DNA from: Brevibacterium sp. JSBI002
Lineage (GTDB): Bacteria; Actinomycetota; Actinomycetes; Actinomycetales; Brevibacteriaceae
Assembly (NCBI RefSeq): GCF_026013965.1
Contig: NZ_CP110341.1
Location: forward strand, 1,054,001 to 1,118,000
Reading direction: 5' to 3'
DNA length: 64,000 nt
The number at the start of each line of letters is the position of its first letter. Position 1 is the first letter of the stretch. Shown here one piece after another: positions 33,497 through 45,271 of the stretch. The translations under genes were made by a program, and so were the position numbers. The notes under the pieces were generated by a model. That model did not search any database. It saw only the letters and a program-made list of their open reading frames with translations, and was not told where the DNA came from.

Positions 33497-35704
33497 TCAG
33501 CGCTTGAGGTCGAAGCGGTCGGCTTCGACGAGCTTCGTCCAGGACTTGACGAAGTCGGCGACGAACTTCTCGTTCGCGTCATCCGAGCCGTAGACTTCGG
33601 CGATCGCACGCAGTTCGGAGTTCGCTCCGAACAGGAGGTCGATCCGGCTGCCGGTCCACAGCTTCTCGCCCTCGGGGGAGAAGCACTCGTAGACATTGGC
33701 CGTCTCTGACGGTCCGACGGGCTTCCAGACGTTGCCGAGGTCGAGCAGATTGACGAAGAAGTCGTTCGTCAGCTCGCCGGGGCGATCGGTGAAGACACCG
33801 AACTCGGAATCTTCGTAGTTCGCACCGAGGACGCGGAGCCCGCCGATGAGGACCGTGAGCTCCGGCGGGGTGAGACCCAGCAGGCTGGCCTTGTCTAGCA
33901 GGAGGTACTCGGCCTTGAGCGGAAGTCCCTCGGTGAGGTAGTTGCGGAAACCGTCGTGGGTCGGCTCGAGGTAGCCGAACGAGTCGACATCGGTCTGCTC
34001 CTGGGTGGCGTCGCCGCGTCCGGTGGAGACCGGAACCGTGATCCGGTGACCGGCCGCCGCGGCAGCGGTCTCGACGCCGACAGCACCGGCGATCGCCAGC
34101 ACATCGGCAAACGATGCGCCGGTGGACTCGGCGATGCCCTCGAGCACGGGAAGCACCTCGGCGAGCTTGGCAGGCTCATTGGCCTCCCAGCTGCGCTGCG
34201 GTTCGAGACGGAGACGACCTCCGTTGACGCCGCCGCGCATGTCAGAGACGCGGTGCGACGAGGCCGCGGCCCATGTCGTCGACACGAGCTGCGAGACGGT
34301 CAACCCGGACTCGCGGACGGCGGACTTGACGGCTTCGAGGCCGGCGTCATCGAGCGGGGTGCCGGCCGGAACCGGGTCCTGCCAGATGAGCTCTTCGCTC
34401 GGAGCTTCGGGGCCGAGGTAACGGGTCGCCGGGCCCATATCGCGGTGGGTGAGTTTGAACCAGGCGCGGGCGAAGGCGTCCTCGAATGCCTTCTGGTCGT
34501 CCTTGAAGCGGCGGGAGATCTTCTCGTAGATGGGATCGAAGCGCAGCGACAGGTCGGTGGTGAGCATGCGGGGCTCGCGGCGTCCGTCGCCCTGGGCCAT
34601 GGGGACCATATCGTCCCCGCCGCCGTCCTTGGGACGCCACTGCAGGTGTCCGCCTTCGTTCTCGAAGACCTCCCACTCGTAGGCGAAGAGAATGTGGAAG
34701 AACTCGTTGTCCCAGCGAGTCGGGTGGTAGGTCCACGTGACCTCGATGCCCGAGCCGATGGAGTCGTTGCCCTGCCCCGTGCCGAAATCGGACTTCCAGC
34801 CCAGGCCCTGCTCTTCGAGCGGAGCGGCTTCCGGGTCGGCACCCTTGTGCGATTCAGGACCGGCACCGTGCGTCTTGCCGAAGGTGTGTCCGCCGGCGAT
34901 GAGGGCGACGGTCTCCTCGTCGTTCATAGCCATGCGTCCGAAGGTCTCGCGGATGTCGATCGCGGCCTTGACCGGATCGGGTTCGCCCTCCGGGCCCTCG
35001 GGGTTGACGTAGATGAGGCCCATGGTGGTCGCCGCCAGAGGCTTCTGCAGCTCACGGTTGCCCACGTAGCGCTTGTCGGTGCCCAGCCATTCGGTCTCGG
35101 AGCCCCAGTACACATCATTGTCGGGTTCCCAGACGTCCTTGCGGCCGCCGGCGAAGCCGAAGGTCTTGAAGCCCATCGATTCGAGAGCGACGTTGCCGGC
35201 GAGGATGAAGAGGTCGGCCCAGGAGATCTTCTTGCCGTACTTCTTCTTCACCGGCCACAGCAGACGGCGAGCCTTGTCGAGGGAGACGTTGTCGGGCCAG
35301 GAGTTCAGAGGTGCGAAGCGCTGCTGACCCTCGCCGCCTCCTCCGCGGCCGTCCTGCACGCGGTAGGTGCCGGCCGAGTGCCAGGCCATGCGGATCATGA
35401 ACGGACCGTAGTGTCCGAAATCAGCGGACCACCAGTCCTGGTTGTCCTTCTGCAGGGCTTCGATGTCGGCCTTGAGCTGGAAGTAGTCAAGGCTGTTGAA
35501 CTCCGCGTCGTAGTCGAAGTCAGGGTCCATGGGGTCGCGTGCCGGCTGACCCTTGGCGAGGATCTTGAGGTTGAGGCGGTTCGGCCACCACTGAGCGTTG
35601 GCATCACCCTGGACGGGGTTGACCAGCTGGTCGGAATCCGGCGCCGCAGCCGGCTCCGTGGAAGTGTGGGCGACCGGGCAGCCGCCGGTGGTCGTCTGGG
35701 TCAT
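33497..35704 (-). CDS. katG: catalase-peroxidase KatG
   Basis: This heme enzyme removes hydrogen peroxide by catalase and peroxidase activities. The 735-residue protein has the distal site Arg105, Trp108 and His109 ([13 protein letters not shown]). Tyr232 (LIYVNPEGP) and Met258 could complete the Trp-Tyr-Met adduct. The proximal His273 lies in [12 protein letters not shown]. The C-terminal duplicated domain is intact and length is normal. AAAGGA precedes the ATG. The Fur-type regulator gene is 120 bp upstream on the same strand, the arrangement known for furA-katG in actinobacteria. Confidence 0.97.
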   Translation of the reverse strand: MTQTTTGGCPVAHTSTEPAAAPDSDQLVNPVQGDANAQWWPNRLNLKILAKGQPARDPMDPDFDYDAEFNSLDYFQLKADIEALQKDNQDWWSADFGHYGPFMIRMAWHSAGTYRVQDGRGGGGEGQQRFAPLNSWPDNVSLDKARRLLWPVKKKYGKKISWADLFILAGNVALESMGFKTFGFAGGRKDVWEPDNDVYWGSETEWLGTDKRYVGNRELQKPLAATTMGLIYVNPEGPEGEPDPVKAAIDIRETFGRMAMNDEETVALIAGGHTFGKTHGAGPESHKGADPEAAPLEEQGLGWKSDFGTGQGNDSIGSGIEVTWTYHPTRWDNEFFHILFAYEWEVFENEGGHLQWRPKDGGGDDMVPMAQGDGRREPRMLTTDLSLRFDPIYEKISRRFKDDQKAFEDAFARAWFKLTHRDMGPATRYLGPEAPSEELIWQDPVPAGTPLDDAGLEAVKSAVRESGLTVSQLVSTTWAAASSHRVSDMRGGVNGGRLRLEPQRSWEANEPAKLAEVLPVLEGIAESTGASFADVLAIAGAVGVETAAAAAGHRITVPVSTGRGDATQEQTDVDSFGYLEPTHDGFRNYLTEGLPLKAEYLLLDKASLLGLTPPELTVLIGGLRVLGANYEDSEFGVFTDRPGELTNDFFVNLLDLGNVWKPVGPSETANVYECFSPEGEKLWTGSRIDLLFGANSELRAIAEVYGSDDANEKFVADFVKSWTKLVEADRFDLKR

Positions 35705-35824
35705 CGTGTTCCTTTCACAGTCGAGTCGCGTTCGACGACTCGGATGACGGGATGGGCAACCCTCGCAGAAAGGGCATAGTCGTGTCCTCGGAAGAGGGCG
35801 GGTGGTGATGAACGGAAGCCGGGG

Positions 35825-36301
35825 TCACACGGCCGAGAACTGATCGTCGCCGGTCAGCTGAGCACCGGCGGCCGCGCAGTCGGGGCACAGGCCCCAGAAT
35901 GTCACTTCGGCCTGATCGATGACGAAGCCGGCATCGTGGGACGGCGTCAGGCACGGAGCCTGACCGATCGTGCAGTCGACATCGACGATGAGACTGCATG
36001 ACCGGCACACCAGGTGATGGTGATTGTCCCCGATGCGGCGTTCGTACCGAGCCACAGAGCCTGAAGGCTTGATGCAGCGCAGCAGCCCTACCTCGGTGAG
36101 AGTGTGGAGCGAGTCATAGACAGCCTGGTGGGAGACCGCCGGCAGCGATTCCCGCACCGAGCGGATCACGGTTTCGGTATCCGTATGCGGGTGATCCCGC
36201 ACCGCATCGAGGACTGCGACCCGCTGTTTCGTCACACGCAGCGACGTCTGCCGCAGAGCCGCGGCAGCGTCTTCGTCGTGTTCATGCTTCGTCTTGTTCA
36301 C
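35825..36301 (-). CDS. furA: Fur-family regulator (FurA/PerR-like) next to katG
   Basis: The 158-residue protein has a winged helix (LRVTKQRVAVLDAV, VSHQAVYDSLHTLTEVGLL) and a dimerization/metal region. The metal region contains NHHHLVCRSC (His94-96, Cys99, Cys102) and CPDC (Cys139, Cys142), which suits a structural zinc plus a regulatory metal site. It very probably represses katG and itself and is released by peroxide. The ATG at 36301 is used; earlier starts are not evident. Confidence 0.92.
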   Translation of the reverse strand: MNKTKHEHDEDAAAALRQTSLRVTKQRVAVLDAVRDHPHTDTETVIRSVRESLPAVSHQAVYDSLHTLTEVGLLRCIKPSGSVARYERRIGDNHHHLVCRSCSLIVDVDCTIGQAPCLTPSHDAGFVIDQAEVTFWGLCPDCAAAGAQLTGDDQFSAV

Positions 36302-36857
36302 AGCACCAGAATGCCTGCTTATCTTGAACGAGTCAAGAAAAGTGATGGCGGGTTCTCGCCGAGGCGGCCGTCAGGTCGCGCTGTGGGTGCCGGTGACCGG
36401 GTGGTGCGGTTCGCTTGCAGTTGAGGGTCATGTGGTTGTTCGGCGTCGTTCGAGGTGAGAGGCGTGGTCCTCAGGGCGAGCGATGCGCTGCGTGATTTCC
36501 GCGGCGGGGCGGGGTAGGATGGATGATCGCCATTTTGACCAGACGTGCTCGAGAGAGATATTCTGGTAGGCGACTGATTGTGTTATCTGCGTCGTCGATC
36601 GATCCTGCCTGGTGTTCTGTGAGGCCCGGAATCCCTGAGAGAAGTCGTCGCTGCAGGCCGCCGAGAAGTCGTCGCTGCGCTTCCGTGTCCTTGCGACACA
36701 CCCGGGCGCAGGGGTCGATGACTCGCGTGGTTACTGGCATCGGGAGCCAAGCTTCACCCGGTGTCCGGTCGGATATGTCCCACGGTTCACAGAGACGACT
36801 GCGGTCGTGGCCGAAATTGGGAATTAGGTCTATCGAGAAGCAAATGGAGAACGCTTA
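36302..36857. other. intergenic region furA-rpsL
   Basis: No credible protein gene is seen in these 556 bp. It holds the divergent furA and rpsL control regions, one CGCCGAGGCG 10-mer (36357-36366), a clear promoter (36535-36564), and a long rpsL leader. The leader contains a 16-nt direct repeat (GAGAAGTCGTCGCTGC at 36639-36654 and 36663-36678). Confidence 0.6.
36535..36564 (+). promoter_or_regulatory. promoter for the str operon (rpsL-rpsG-fusA-tuf)
   Basis: TTGACC (36535-36540) and TATTCT (36559-36564) with an 18-bp spacer form a good sigma-70 type promoter, leaving a leader of almost 300 nt before rpsL. Confidence 0.55.
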
Positions 36858-37232
36858 GTGCCGACTATCCAACAGCTCGTCCGCAAGGGACGGCATGTCA
36901 ATACAGCAGGATCGGACGCTCCTGCCCTCAAGGGCAGCCCGCAGCGTCGTGGAGTGTGCACCCGTGTGTACACCACTACCCCCAAGAAGCCGAACTCGGC
37001 TCTTCGCAAGGTCGCTCGTGTCAAGCTTTCGAGCCAGATCGAAGTGACCGCATACATCCCGGGCGAGGGACACAACCTGCAGGAGCACTCGATCGTGCTC
37101 GTGCGCGGTGGCCGCGTCAAGGATCTGCCCGGTGTTCGCTACCGGATCGTCCGCGGTTCGCTCGACACCCAGGGTGTCAAGGGTCGCCAGCAGGCCCGCA
37201 GCAAGTACGGTGCGAAGAGGGAGAAGAAGTAA
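36858..37232 (+). CDS. rpsL: 30S ribosomal protein S12
   Basis: S12 sits at the decoding site and controls accuracy; its lysines are the streptomycin-resistance positions. The 124-residue protein contains [18 protein letters not shown] with the wild-type lysine and [14 protein letters not shown]. The start is GTG at 36858 ([11 protein letters not shown]). Its stop shares one base with the rpsG ATG. Confidence 0.98.
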   Translation: MPTIQQLVRKGRHVNTAGSDAPALKGSPQRRGVCTRVYTTTPKKPNSALRKVARVKLSSQIEVTAYIPGEGHNLQEHSIVLVRGGRVKDLPGVRYRIVRGSLDTQGVKGRQQARSKYGAKREKK

Positions 37233-37702
37233 TGCCACGTAAAGGTCCTGCACCCAAGCGACCGATCGTCGTTGACCCGGTCTTCAGCTCACCGCTCGTC
37301 ACGCAGCTGATCAACAAGATCCTGCTCGACGGCAAGCGCTCGACCGCAGAGCGGATCGTCTACGGTGCCCTCGAAGGCACCCGCGAGAAGAACGGCAACG
37401 ACCCCGTTGTCAACCTGAAGAAGGCTCTCGACAACATCCGTCCGTCCCTTGAGGTCCGCTCCCGCCGTGTCGGCGGCGCGACCTACCAGGTGCCGATTGA
37501 TGTTCGCCCGGCTCGTTCGACCACCCTGGCTCTGCGGTGGCTCGTGGGATACTCCCGCCAGCGCCGTGAGAAGACCATGACCGAACGACTCATGAATGAG
37601 ATCCTGGACGCCGGCAACGGCCTCGGCGCAGCAGTCAAGCGCCGCGAGGATACTCACAAGATGGCCGAATCCAACAAGGCCTTCGCCCACTACCGCTGGT
37701 AA
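37232..37702 (+). CDS. rpsG: 30S ribosomal protein S7
   Basis: S7 organizes the 3' domain of 16S rRNA and lines the E site. The 156-residue length is the family norm. It starts [18 protein letters not shown] and contains [14 protein letters not shown] and [25 protein letters not shown] C-terminal sequence. Any extension upstream of 37232 would run through rpsL and is rejected. It is followed by fusA after 99 bp. Confidence 0.98.
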   Translation: MPRKGPAPKRPIVVDPVFSSPLVTQLINKILLDGKRSTAERIVYGALEGTREKNGNDPVVNLKKALDNIRPSLEVRSRRVGGATYQVPIDVRPARSTTLALRWLVGYSRQRREKTMTERLMNEILDAGNGLGAAVKRREDTHKMAESNKAFAHYRW

Positions 37703-37801
37703 TCGCCTGCCCTGTGCGCCGGTCGGCGGACCTTGTCCGCGAGTTCTGTCGGCCGGCAGCGCAGGGGAGTCGAGCAAATCATCGATTGAGAGAGAGACAC
37801 C

Positions 37802-39907
37802 GTGGCACTTGACGTGCTCAGCGACCTGAACAAGGTCCGTAATATCGGCATCATGGCCCACATCGATGCCGGTAAGACAACTACGACCGAACGCATCCTC
37901 TTCTACACCGGCGTGAACTACAAGATGGGTGAGACCCACGACGGCGCCGGCACCATGGACTGGATGGACCAGGAGAAGGAGCGCGGCATCACGATCACGT
38001 CGGCCGCGACGACCTGCTACTGGGACAACAACCAGATCAACATCATCGACACCCCCGGTCACGTTGACTTCACGGTCGAGGTCGAGCGTTCGCTGCGCGT
38101 CCTCGACGGCGCTGTCGCTGTGTTCGACGGCAAGGAGGGCGTTGAGCCCCAGTCCGAGACCGTGTGGCGTCAGGCCGACAAGTACGATGTTCCGCGCGTC
38201 TGCTTCGTCAACAAGATGGACAAGCTCGGTGCTGACTTCTACTTCACCGTCGACACCATCAAGGAGCGCCTCGGCGCGAAGCCGCTGGTCATCCAGCTGC
38301 CGATCGGTGCCGAAAGCGACTTCGCCGGTGTCGTCGACCTGCTTGAGATGAAGGCCTACGTCTGGCCCGATGAGACCAAGATGGGTCAGGACATGACCGA
38401 GGTCGAGATCCCCGAGGATCTCAAGGACAAGGCTGTTCAGTACCGTGCGCAGCTCGTCGAGGACGTCGCCGAGAGCTCGGAAGAGCTCATGGAGAAGTAC
38501 CTCGAGGGCGAAGAGCTCACGACGGCTGACGTCAAGGCCGGTATCCGCGAACTCGTCATCAAGTCCCAGGCCTTCCCCGTCATGTGCGGTTCCGCGTACA
38601 AGAACAAGGGCGTGCAGCCCATGCTCAACGCGGTCATCGACTACCTCCCGTCGCCGCTCGACGTGCCTCCGATGATCGGTCACAACCCGAACAACGACGA
38701 AGAGGAACTGACCCGCAAGCCTTCGACGGACGAGCCGTTCTCGGCTCTGGCCTTCAAGGTCGCCTCCCACCCGTTCTTCGGCTCGCTGACCTATGTGCGC
38801 GTGTACTCCGGTCACGTCAAGTCCGGTGAGCAGGTGCTCAACACCTCGTCGGGTAAGAAGGAGCGCGTCGGCAAGCTCTTCCAGATGCACTCCAACAAGG
38901 AGAACCCTGTCGAAGAGGCATTCGCCGGCCACATCTACGCGTTCATCGGTCTCAAGGAGACCACGACGGGTGACACCCTCAGCGACCCGGCGAACCCGAT
39001 CGCTCTCGAATCGATGACCTTCCCGGAGCCTGTGATCTCCGTGGCCATCGAGCCGAAGACCAAGGGCGACCAGGAGAAGCTGTCCTCGGCCATCCAGAAG
39101 TTCGTCAAGGAAGACCCGACCTACCAGGTCGAGCTTGACGACGAGACCGGCCAGACCGTCATCCGCGGAATGGGCGAGCTGCACCTCGACATCCTCGTCG
39201 ACCGCATGCGTCGCGAGTTCAAGGTCGAGGCGAACGTCGGCAAGCCGCAGGTCGCCTACCGTGAGACCATCCGCCGCACTGTCGAGAAGTACGATTACAC
39301 CCACAAGAAGCAGACGGGTGGATCGGGACAGTTCGCGAAGGTCCAGGTCACCTTCGAGCCCCTCGAGGTCGAAGGCGATACGATTTACGAGTTCGAGAAT
39401 GCCATCACGGGCGGACGCGTTCCGCGCGAGTACATTCCGAGCGTCGACGCCGGCATCCAGGACGCCATGCAGTTCGGTGCCCTCGCCGGTTACCCCATGG
39501 TGGGTGTCAAGGCCACTCTGGTCGACGGCGCCTACCACGATGTCGACTCTTCGGAGATGGCATTCAAGATCGCCGGTTCGATGGTCTTCAAGGAGGCCGT
39601 CCAGCGGGCGAACCCGGTTCTTCTCGAACCGGTCATGGACGTCGAGGTGCGTACCCCTGAGGAATACATGGGTGACGTCATCGGCGACCTGAATTCCCGG
39701 CGTGGACAGATTCAGTCGATGGACGATGCTTCCGGTGTGAAGGTCGTCAAGGCTGTGGTCCCGCTCTCGGAGATGTTCGGTTACATCGGTGATCTGCGGT
39801 CGAAGACCCAGGGCCGTGCGGTGTACTCGATGACGTTCTCCAGCTATGCGGAGGTCCCGAAGGCTGTTGCCGAGGAGATCATCCAGAAGGTGCGCGGCGG
39901 AGAGTAA
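37802..39907 (+). CDS. fusA: elongation factor G
   Basis: EF-G is the GTPase that drives translocation and, with RRF, ribosome recycling. The 701-residue product has G1 [10 protein letters not shown], the switch I/II parts [10 protein letters not shown] and DTPGHVDF, and G4 NKMDK. Domains II-V are intact ([29 protein letters not shown] near the end). The GTG at 37802 gives the expected N-terminus ([17 protein letters not shown]). Confidence 0.98.
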   Translation: MALDVLSDLNKVRNIGIMAHIDAGKTTTTERILFYTGVNYKMGETHDGAGTMDWMDQEKERGITITSAATTCYWDNNQINIIDTPGHVDFTVEVERSLRVLDGAVAVFDGKEGVEPQSETVWRQADKYDVPRVCFVNKMDKLGADFYFTVDTIKERLGAKPLVIQLPIGAESDFAGVVDLLEMKAYVWPDETKMGQDMTEVEIPEDLKDKAVQYRAQLVEDVAESSEELMEKYLEGEELTTADVKAGIRELVIKSQAFPVMCGSAYKNKGVQPMLNAVIDYLPSPLDVPPMIGHNPNNDEEELTRKPSTDEPFSALAFKVASHPFFGSLTYVRVYSGHVKSGEQVLNTSSGKKERVGKLFQMHSNKENPVEEAFAGHIYAFIGLKETTTGDTLSDPANPIALESMTFPEPVISVAIEPKTKGDQEKLSSAIQKFVKEDPTYQVELDDETGQTVIRGMGELHLDILVDRMRREFKVEANVGKPQVAYRETIRRTVEKYDYTHKKQTGGSGQFAKVQVTFEPLEVEGDTIYEFENAITGGRVPREYIPSVDAGIQDAMQFGALAGYPMVGVKATLVDGAYHDVDSSEMAFKIAGSMVFKEAVQRANPVLLEPVMDVEVRTPEEYMGDVIGDLNSRRGQIQSMDDASGVKVVKAVVPLSEMFGYIGDLRSKTQGRAVYSMTFSSYAEVPKAVAEEIIQKVRGGE

Positions 39908-39978
39908 TCTCCGAATTCCGGTCGCCCCGGTGATCAAGAACATGGTCGCCGGAATGAAAGATAACCAACAAAAGGTCT

Positions 39979-39999
39979 AAGATATGAACCGCATATCTT
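39979..39999 (+). promoter_or_regulatory. small AT-rich hairpin between fusA and tuf
   Basis: AAGATATG and CATATCTT form an 8-bp perfect stem with a 5-nt loop, ending 24 bases before the tuf GTG. It could be an operator, an RNA-processing site or a translation control element; nothing more can be said. Confidence 0.4.
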
Positions 40000-40023
40000 T
40001 TGACAACCACGAGGAGGAACCCA

Positions 40024-41217
<1,194 letters not shown>

Positions 41218-41242
41218 TCTGACTCACTGAGTACCACCGGCT

Positions 41243-41272
41243 AGGGCCGCAGTTCTTCGGAACTGCGGCCCT
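41243..41272 (+). terminator. terminator after tuf
   Basis: AGGGCCGCAGTT pairs with AACTGCGGCCCT around CTTCGG, with a short pyrimidine tail. It ends the str operon. Confidence 0.85.
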
Positions 41273-41465
41273 TCCGCATGTTCGCCTCGCACCCGCCGGC
41301 GACCGGCCAGATACTGCAGACGGGGGGAGACATCGAAGGGCGTCTGATGGAAGACCGGCATGAATCGGGTTCGCTCCGTCCTTGAGAGTTCCCTCACAGG
41401 CACCGTTCCCGGAATTGCGCGGGCGAAGTGCTCTATGACAAGATAGTGAAGTTGCGTTTTGGGCG

Positions 41466-41493
41466 TTGACCCCTGCACTGCGGTAGTGATACT
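41466..41493 (+). promoter_or_regulatory. promoter for the S10 operon
   Basis: TTGACC (41466-41471) and GATACT (41488-41493) have a 16-bp spacer and lie about 235 bp before rpsJ. Confidence 0.5.
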
Positions 41494-41566
41494 GCGAACG
41501 GCCCGAAACACTATCGGATCGATGAATCTGCACCATGCGGGTTCGGACCGAGCAGCCAATGAGTAG

Positions 41567-41643
41567 AAGCGCCGTCGGCGCTTGGGGGAGAAGTGAGAAT
41601 TTCTCCGCCAGGATTAGCCGACACGCCCGACCTCGGGGGTCGG
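41567..41643 (+). promoter_or_regulatory. structured leader of the S10 operon
   Basis: Three successive perfect hairpins occur: AAGCGCC/GGCGCTT (41567-41583), GGAGAA/TTCTCC (41587-41606) and CCGACC/GGTCGG (41627-41643). They sit between the promoter and rpsJ and could mediate autogenous control, as L4 does in enterobacteria. No homology to that leader is claimed. Confidence 0.4.
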
Positions 41644-41728
41644 TCATGGTCAGCCGGCACAGACGGCAGAGAGTCTCAGACGCTCTGCGAGTTGATGGCC
41701 GGAAGCAACTAAAGAAAGAGACGACGCC

Positions 41729-42037
41729 ATGGCGGGACAGAAGATCCGCATTCGGCTCAAGTCGTACGACCACGCTGTGATTGACAGTGCTGCACGCAAG
41801 ATCGTGGACACCGTCACTCGCGCAGGTGCGACTGTTGTGGGCCCCGTGCCGTTGCCAACGGAGAAGAACGTTTACTGCGTCATCCGTTCGCCGCACAAAT
41901 ACAAGGACAGCCGTGAGCATTTCGAAATGCGCACGCACAAGCGTCTGATCGACATCGTCGACCCGACGCCGAAGGCAGTCGACTCGCTGATGCGTCTCGA
42001 CCTCGCTGACGACGTCAACATCGAGATCAAGCTCTAA
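41729..42037 (+). CDS. rpsJ: 30S ribosomal protein S10
   Basis: S10 is a 30S head protein and also the NusE partner of NusB and NusG in antitermination. The 102-residue sequence has the family-typical [17 protein letters not shown] and the signature [19 protein letters not shown]. It opens the S10 operon, and rplC follows after 11 bp. Confidence 0.98.
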   Translation: MAGQKIRIRLKSYDHAVIDSAARKIVDTVTRAGATVVGPVPLPTEKNVYCVIRSPHKYKDSREHFEMRTHKRLIDIVDPTPKAVDSLMRLDLADDVNIEIKL

Positions 42038-42048
42038 GGGAGGCAGCA

Positions 42049-42723
42049 ATGGCGAACACTCGTTCATCCGCTCTCCCGACCACCCGCAAGGTCAAGGGCC
42101 TTCTGGGAACCAAGCTGGGTATGACCCAGGTCTGGGATGAGCAGAACAACCTCGTGCCGGTGACCGTCGTGGCCACCGGAAACAACGTCGTAACTCAGGT
42201 CCGCAACGAGGAAACCGATGGTTACCCCGCTGTGCAGATCGCGTTCGGCGAGATCGATCCTCGCAAGGTCAACAAGCCGACTGCAGGCCACTTCGAGAAG
42301 GCCGGCGTGACCCCACGCCGTCACCTCGTCGAGCTGCGCACTGCAGATGCTGCTGACTACGCGCTCGGCCAGGAACTCGGCGTCGACACGTTCGAAGCCG
42401 GACTCAAGGTCGATGTGACCGCGAAGACCAAGGGCAAGGGAACCGCCGGTGTCATGAAGCGTCACGGCTTCTCCGGTGTCGGTGCCTCCCACGGTCAGCA
42501 CCGCAACCACCGCAAGCCAGGTTCGATCGGCGGAGCCGCGACACCTGGTCGCGTGTTCAAGGGTATGCGCATGGCCGGCCGTATGGGCGCTGTCAAGCAC
42601 ACCACCCAGAACCTCACGATCCACGCCGTGGACAACGAGAACAACTTCCTGCTCATCAAGGGCGCCGTTCCCGGCCCCAAGGGTGGAGTCGTCCTCGTTC
42701 GCTCGGCCGCGAAGGAGGCCTGA
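42049..42723 (+). CDS. rplC: 50S ribosomal protein L3
   Basis: L3 is an early-assembly protein that reaches the peptidyl transferase center. The 224-residue protein has [20 protein letters not shown] at the N-terminus and the tip segment [19 protein letters not shown]. It is preceded by GGGAGGCA. Confidence 0.97.
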   Translation: MANTRSSALPTTRKVKGLLGTKLGMTQVWDEQNNLVPVTVVATGNNVVTQVRNEETDGYPAVQIAFGEIDPRKVNKPTAGHFEKAGVTPRRHLVELRTADAADYALGQELGVDTFEAGLKVDVTAKTKGKGTAGVMKRHGFSGVGASHGQHRNHRKPGSIGGAATPGRVFKGMRMAGRMGAVKHTTQNLTIHAVDNENNFLLIKGAVPGPKGGVVLVRSAAKEA

Positions 42724-42728
42724 ACGTC

Positions 42729-43382
42729 ATGACTGATGTCAAGACAGTCGACGTCATCGATGCCGCTGGTGCCAAGGCCGGCTCCGTTGATCTGCCCGCC
42801 GAGGTCTTCGGCGTGCCGACCAATGTGCCCCTGATCCACCAGGTCGTCGTTGCACAGCTGGCTGCGGCCCGTCAGGGTACGCACAAGACGAAGACCCGCT
42901 CCGAAGTTCGCGGCGGCGGTCGCAAGCCCTACCGTCAGAAGGGAACCGGCAACGCCCGTCAGGGTTCGATCCGCGCTCCTCAGTACAACGGCGGTGGAAT
43001 CGTGCACGGACCGGTCCCGCGCGACTACTCGCAGCGGACCCCCAAGAAGATGAAGGCCGCCGCTCTGCGCGGAGCCCTGTCGGATCGTGCACGCCTCGAT
43101 CAGGTCTTCGTGATGAAGAACCTGGTCACCGGCGACGCCCCGTCGACCAAGCAGGCGAAGGCCGCACTGGCCGGTCTGTCCGAACGCAAGAACACCCTCG
43201 TGGTGCTCGATCGTGACGACGAGCTCAACTACCTGAGCGTGCGCAATCTGCCCCACGTCCACGTGCTCACCGCCGATCAGCTCAACACCTATGATGTGCT
43301 GCTCGCCGATGACATCGTGTTCACCGAGGCAGCTCTGGCCGCGTTCCTGAGCGGAAACCGCAAATCGGAGGACGCATCATGA
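42729..43382 (+). CDS. rplD: 50S ribosomal protein L4
   Basis: L4 lines the peptide exit tunnel and in some bacteria represses the S10 operon. The 217-residue protein contains the tunnel loop ([20 protein letters not shown]) and the family C-terminus. Its stop overlaps the rplW start (ATGA). Confidence 0.97.
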   Translation: MTDVKTVDVIDAAGAKAGSVDLPAEVFGVPTNVPLIHQVVVAQLAAARQGTHKTKTRSEVRGGGRKPYRQKGTGNARQGSIRAPQYNGGGIVHGPVPRDYSQRTPKKMKAAALRGALSDRARLDQVFVMKNLVTGDAPSTKQAKAALAGLSERKNTLVVLDRDDELNYLSVRNLPHVHVLTADQLNTYDVLLADDIVFTEAALAAFLSGNRKSEDAS

Positions 43383-43678
43383 GTCTGAACTTCAAGGACC
43401 CGCGCGACATCATCGTCGCACCGGTCGTCTCGGAGAAGACCTACAGCCTGATGGACGAAGGCAAGTACACCTTCCTCGTCGACCAGGACTCGAACAAAAC
43501 CGAGATCAAGCAAGCCATTGAAACGATCTTCGATGTGCAGGTCGCCAAGGTCAACACCCTGAACCGTCAGGGCAAGCGCCGCCGCACCCGCACCGGTTGG
43601 GGAAAGCGCAAGGACACCAAGCGTGCCATTGTCGCCCTCAAGGACGGATCGATCGACATCTTCGGTGGATCGCTCTAA
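43379..43678 (+). CDS. rplW: 50S ribosomal protein L23
   Basis: L23 surrounds the tunnel exit and docks trigger factor and SRP. The 99-residue protein shows [20 protein letters not shown] and [20 protein letters not shown]. The start overlaps the rplD stop by four bases. Confidence 0.97.
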   Translation: MSLNFKDPRDIIVAPVVSEKTYSLMDEGKYTFLVDQDSNKTEIKQAIETIFDVQVAKVNTLNRQGKRRRTRTGWGKRKDTKRAIVALKDGSIDIFGGSL

Positions 43679-43708
43679 GCGATCCTTCGTCAAAGAAGGA
43701 CAAGACTC

Positions 43709-44545
43709 ATGGGAATCCGTAAGCACAAGCCGACGACCCCGGGCCGCCGTGGCTCGTCGGTCGCCGACTTCGTCGAAGTGACCCGGTCTACACCGGAGAA
43801 GTCGCTTCTGCGCCCGCTGCCCAAGCGCGGCGGCCGCAACAGCCAGGGACGCGTGACCACCCGCCATCAGGGCGGCGGTCACAAGCGTCAGTACCGTGTC
43901 ATCGACTTCCGCCGCCATGACAAAGATGGCGTTCCGGCGAAGGTCGCGCACATCGAATATGACCCGAATCGTACGGCTCGCATCGCTCTGCTGCACTATG
44001 CAGACGGAGAGAAGCGCTACATCATCGCCCCGCAGAACCTCAAGCAGGGCGCTCAGGTGGAAGCCGGACCGGGTGCAGACATCAAGCCGGGCAACAACCT
44101 TGCCCTGCGCAACATCCCAGTCGGCACCGTGGTGCACGCAGTTGAAATGCGTCCCGGTGGCGGTGCCAAGATCGCTCGTTCTGCCGGTTCGTCCGTGCAG
44201 CTCGTGGCGAAGTACGGCCGTTTCGCACAGCTGCGGATGCCTTCGGGCGAAATCCGCAACGTCGATGCGCGCTGCCGTGCGACTATCGGCGAGGTCGGCA
44301 ATGCCGAGCAGTCGAACATCAGCTGGGGCAAAGCAGGCCGCATGCGTTGGAAGGGCAAGCGCCCGACCGTCCGCGGTGTCGTGATGAACCCGATCGATCA
44401 CCCGCATGGTGGTGGCGAGGGCCGTACTTCGGGTGGTCGTCACCCAGTCAGCCCGTGGGGTCAGTTGGAGGGCCGCACACGCCGGCCGAACAAAGAGAGC
44501 GACAAGTACATCGTGCGCCGTCGCCGGACCGGCAAGAAGCGCTGA
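43709..44545 (+). CDS. rplB: 50S ribosomal protein L2
   Basis: L2 is needed for subunit association and peptidyl transfer. The 278-residue protein has [19 protein letters not shown] near the N-terminus and the catalytic-site-proximal [20 protein letters not shown] near the C-terminus. The start is ATG after AAGAAGGA. Confidence 0.98.
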   Translation: MGIRKHKPTTPGRRGSSVADFVEVTRSTPEKSLLRPLPKRGGRNSQGRVTTRHQGGGHKRQYRVIDFRRHDKDGVPAKVAHIEYDPNRTARIALLHYADGEKRYIIAPQNLKQGAQVEAGPGADIKPGNNLALRNIPVGTVVHAVEMRPGGGAKIARSAGSSVQLVAKYGRFAQLRMPSGEIRNVDARCRATIGEVGNAEQSNISWGKAGRMRWKGKRPTVRGVVMNPIDHPHGGGEGRTSGGRHPVSPWGQLEGRTRRPNKESDKYIVRRRRTGKKR

Positions 44546-44560
44546 TTGGAGTACTGACTT

Positions 44561-44842
44561 ATGCCTCGTAGCCTCAAAAAGGGTCCTTTCGTCGACGAAC
44601 ACCTCTTCCAGAAGGTGGCTCGTCAGAACGAGAAGAACACCAAAAATGTCATCAAAACATGGTCTCGTCGCTCGATGATCATCCCGGACTTCCTGGGACA
44701 CACCATCGCAGTACATGACGGACGCAAGCATGTCCCCGTCTTCATCACTGAGTCGATGGTCGGACACAAGCTCGGCGAGTTCGCACCGACACGGACGTTC
44801 CGTGGCCACGAAAAGGACGATCGCAAGGGTCGCCGCCGCTGA
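44561..44842 (+). CDS. rpsS: 30S ribosomal protein S19
   Basis: S19 is a 30S head protein contacting the A-site finger. The 93-residue sequence starts [15 protein letters not shown] and has the signature [20 protein letters not shown]. It lies 15 bp after rplB. Confidence 0.98.
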   Translation: MPRSLKKGPFVDEHLFQKVARQNEKNTKNVIKTWSRRSMIIPDFLGHTIAVHDGRKHVPVFITESMVGHKLGEFAPTRTFRGHEKDDRKGRRR

Positions 44843-44884
44843 GGCGGGGCACTCTTTCGATCCTAGAGAAGAGAGAAGGAAGCG

Positions 44885-45271
44885 ATGGAAGCCAAGGCTA
44901 AGGCGCGGTACCTGCGCGTTACGCCTCGCAAGGCTCGGCGCGTCATCGACCTCATTCGTGGTCAGCAGGCGACCGAAGCACTTGCAGTGTTGAAGTTTGC
45001 AGAACAGTCGGCATCAGATCCGATTTACAAGCTCGTGGCCTCCGGCATCGCCAATGCGCGTGTCCGGGCCGACGAGGAAGGCGTTGCGTTCGACGAGAAC
45101 GAACTGGTCATCTCCGAAGCCTTCGTGGACGAGGGGCCGACCATGAAGCGGTTCCGTCCGCGTGCCCAGGGTCGCGCTTTTCGCATCGAGAAGCGCACCA
45201 GCCACGTGACAGTGGTCCTGGCCAGCGGTGACGACCTGCCTCAGCGCAAGAGCCGGAAGGGGAACCGTTAA
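44885..45271 (+). CDS. rplV: 50S ribosomal protein L22
   Basis: L22 contributes a beta-hairpin to the exit tunnel and is a macrolide-resistance site. The 128-residue protein contains [18 protein letters not shown] and the tunnel hairpin [20 protein letters not shown]. Its stop shares one base with the rpsC start. Confidence 0.97.
   Translation: MEAKAKARYLRVTPRKARRVIDLIRGQQATEALAVLKFAEQSASDPIYKLVASGIANARVRADEEGVAFDENELVISEAFVDEGPTMKRFRPRAQGRAFRIEKRTSHVTVVLASGDDLPQRKSRKGNR

Larger units (their letters stand above)
41273..41728. other. intergenic region tuf-rpsJ (S10 promoter and leader)
   Basis: No gene is supported in these 456 bp. The region contains a promoter at 41466-41493 and a structured leader at 41567-41643. 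Confidence 0.6.

Noticed and set aside
33956..35779. Plus-strand 600-codon frame opposite katG
   Set aside because: katG on the minus strand has all catalytic motifs; the plus frame has none and is a composition artefact.
37289..39943. Long minus-strand open frame opposite rpsG and fusA
   Set aside because: It is a shadow of highly expressed genes with strong codon bias and has no recognisable protein family.
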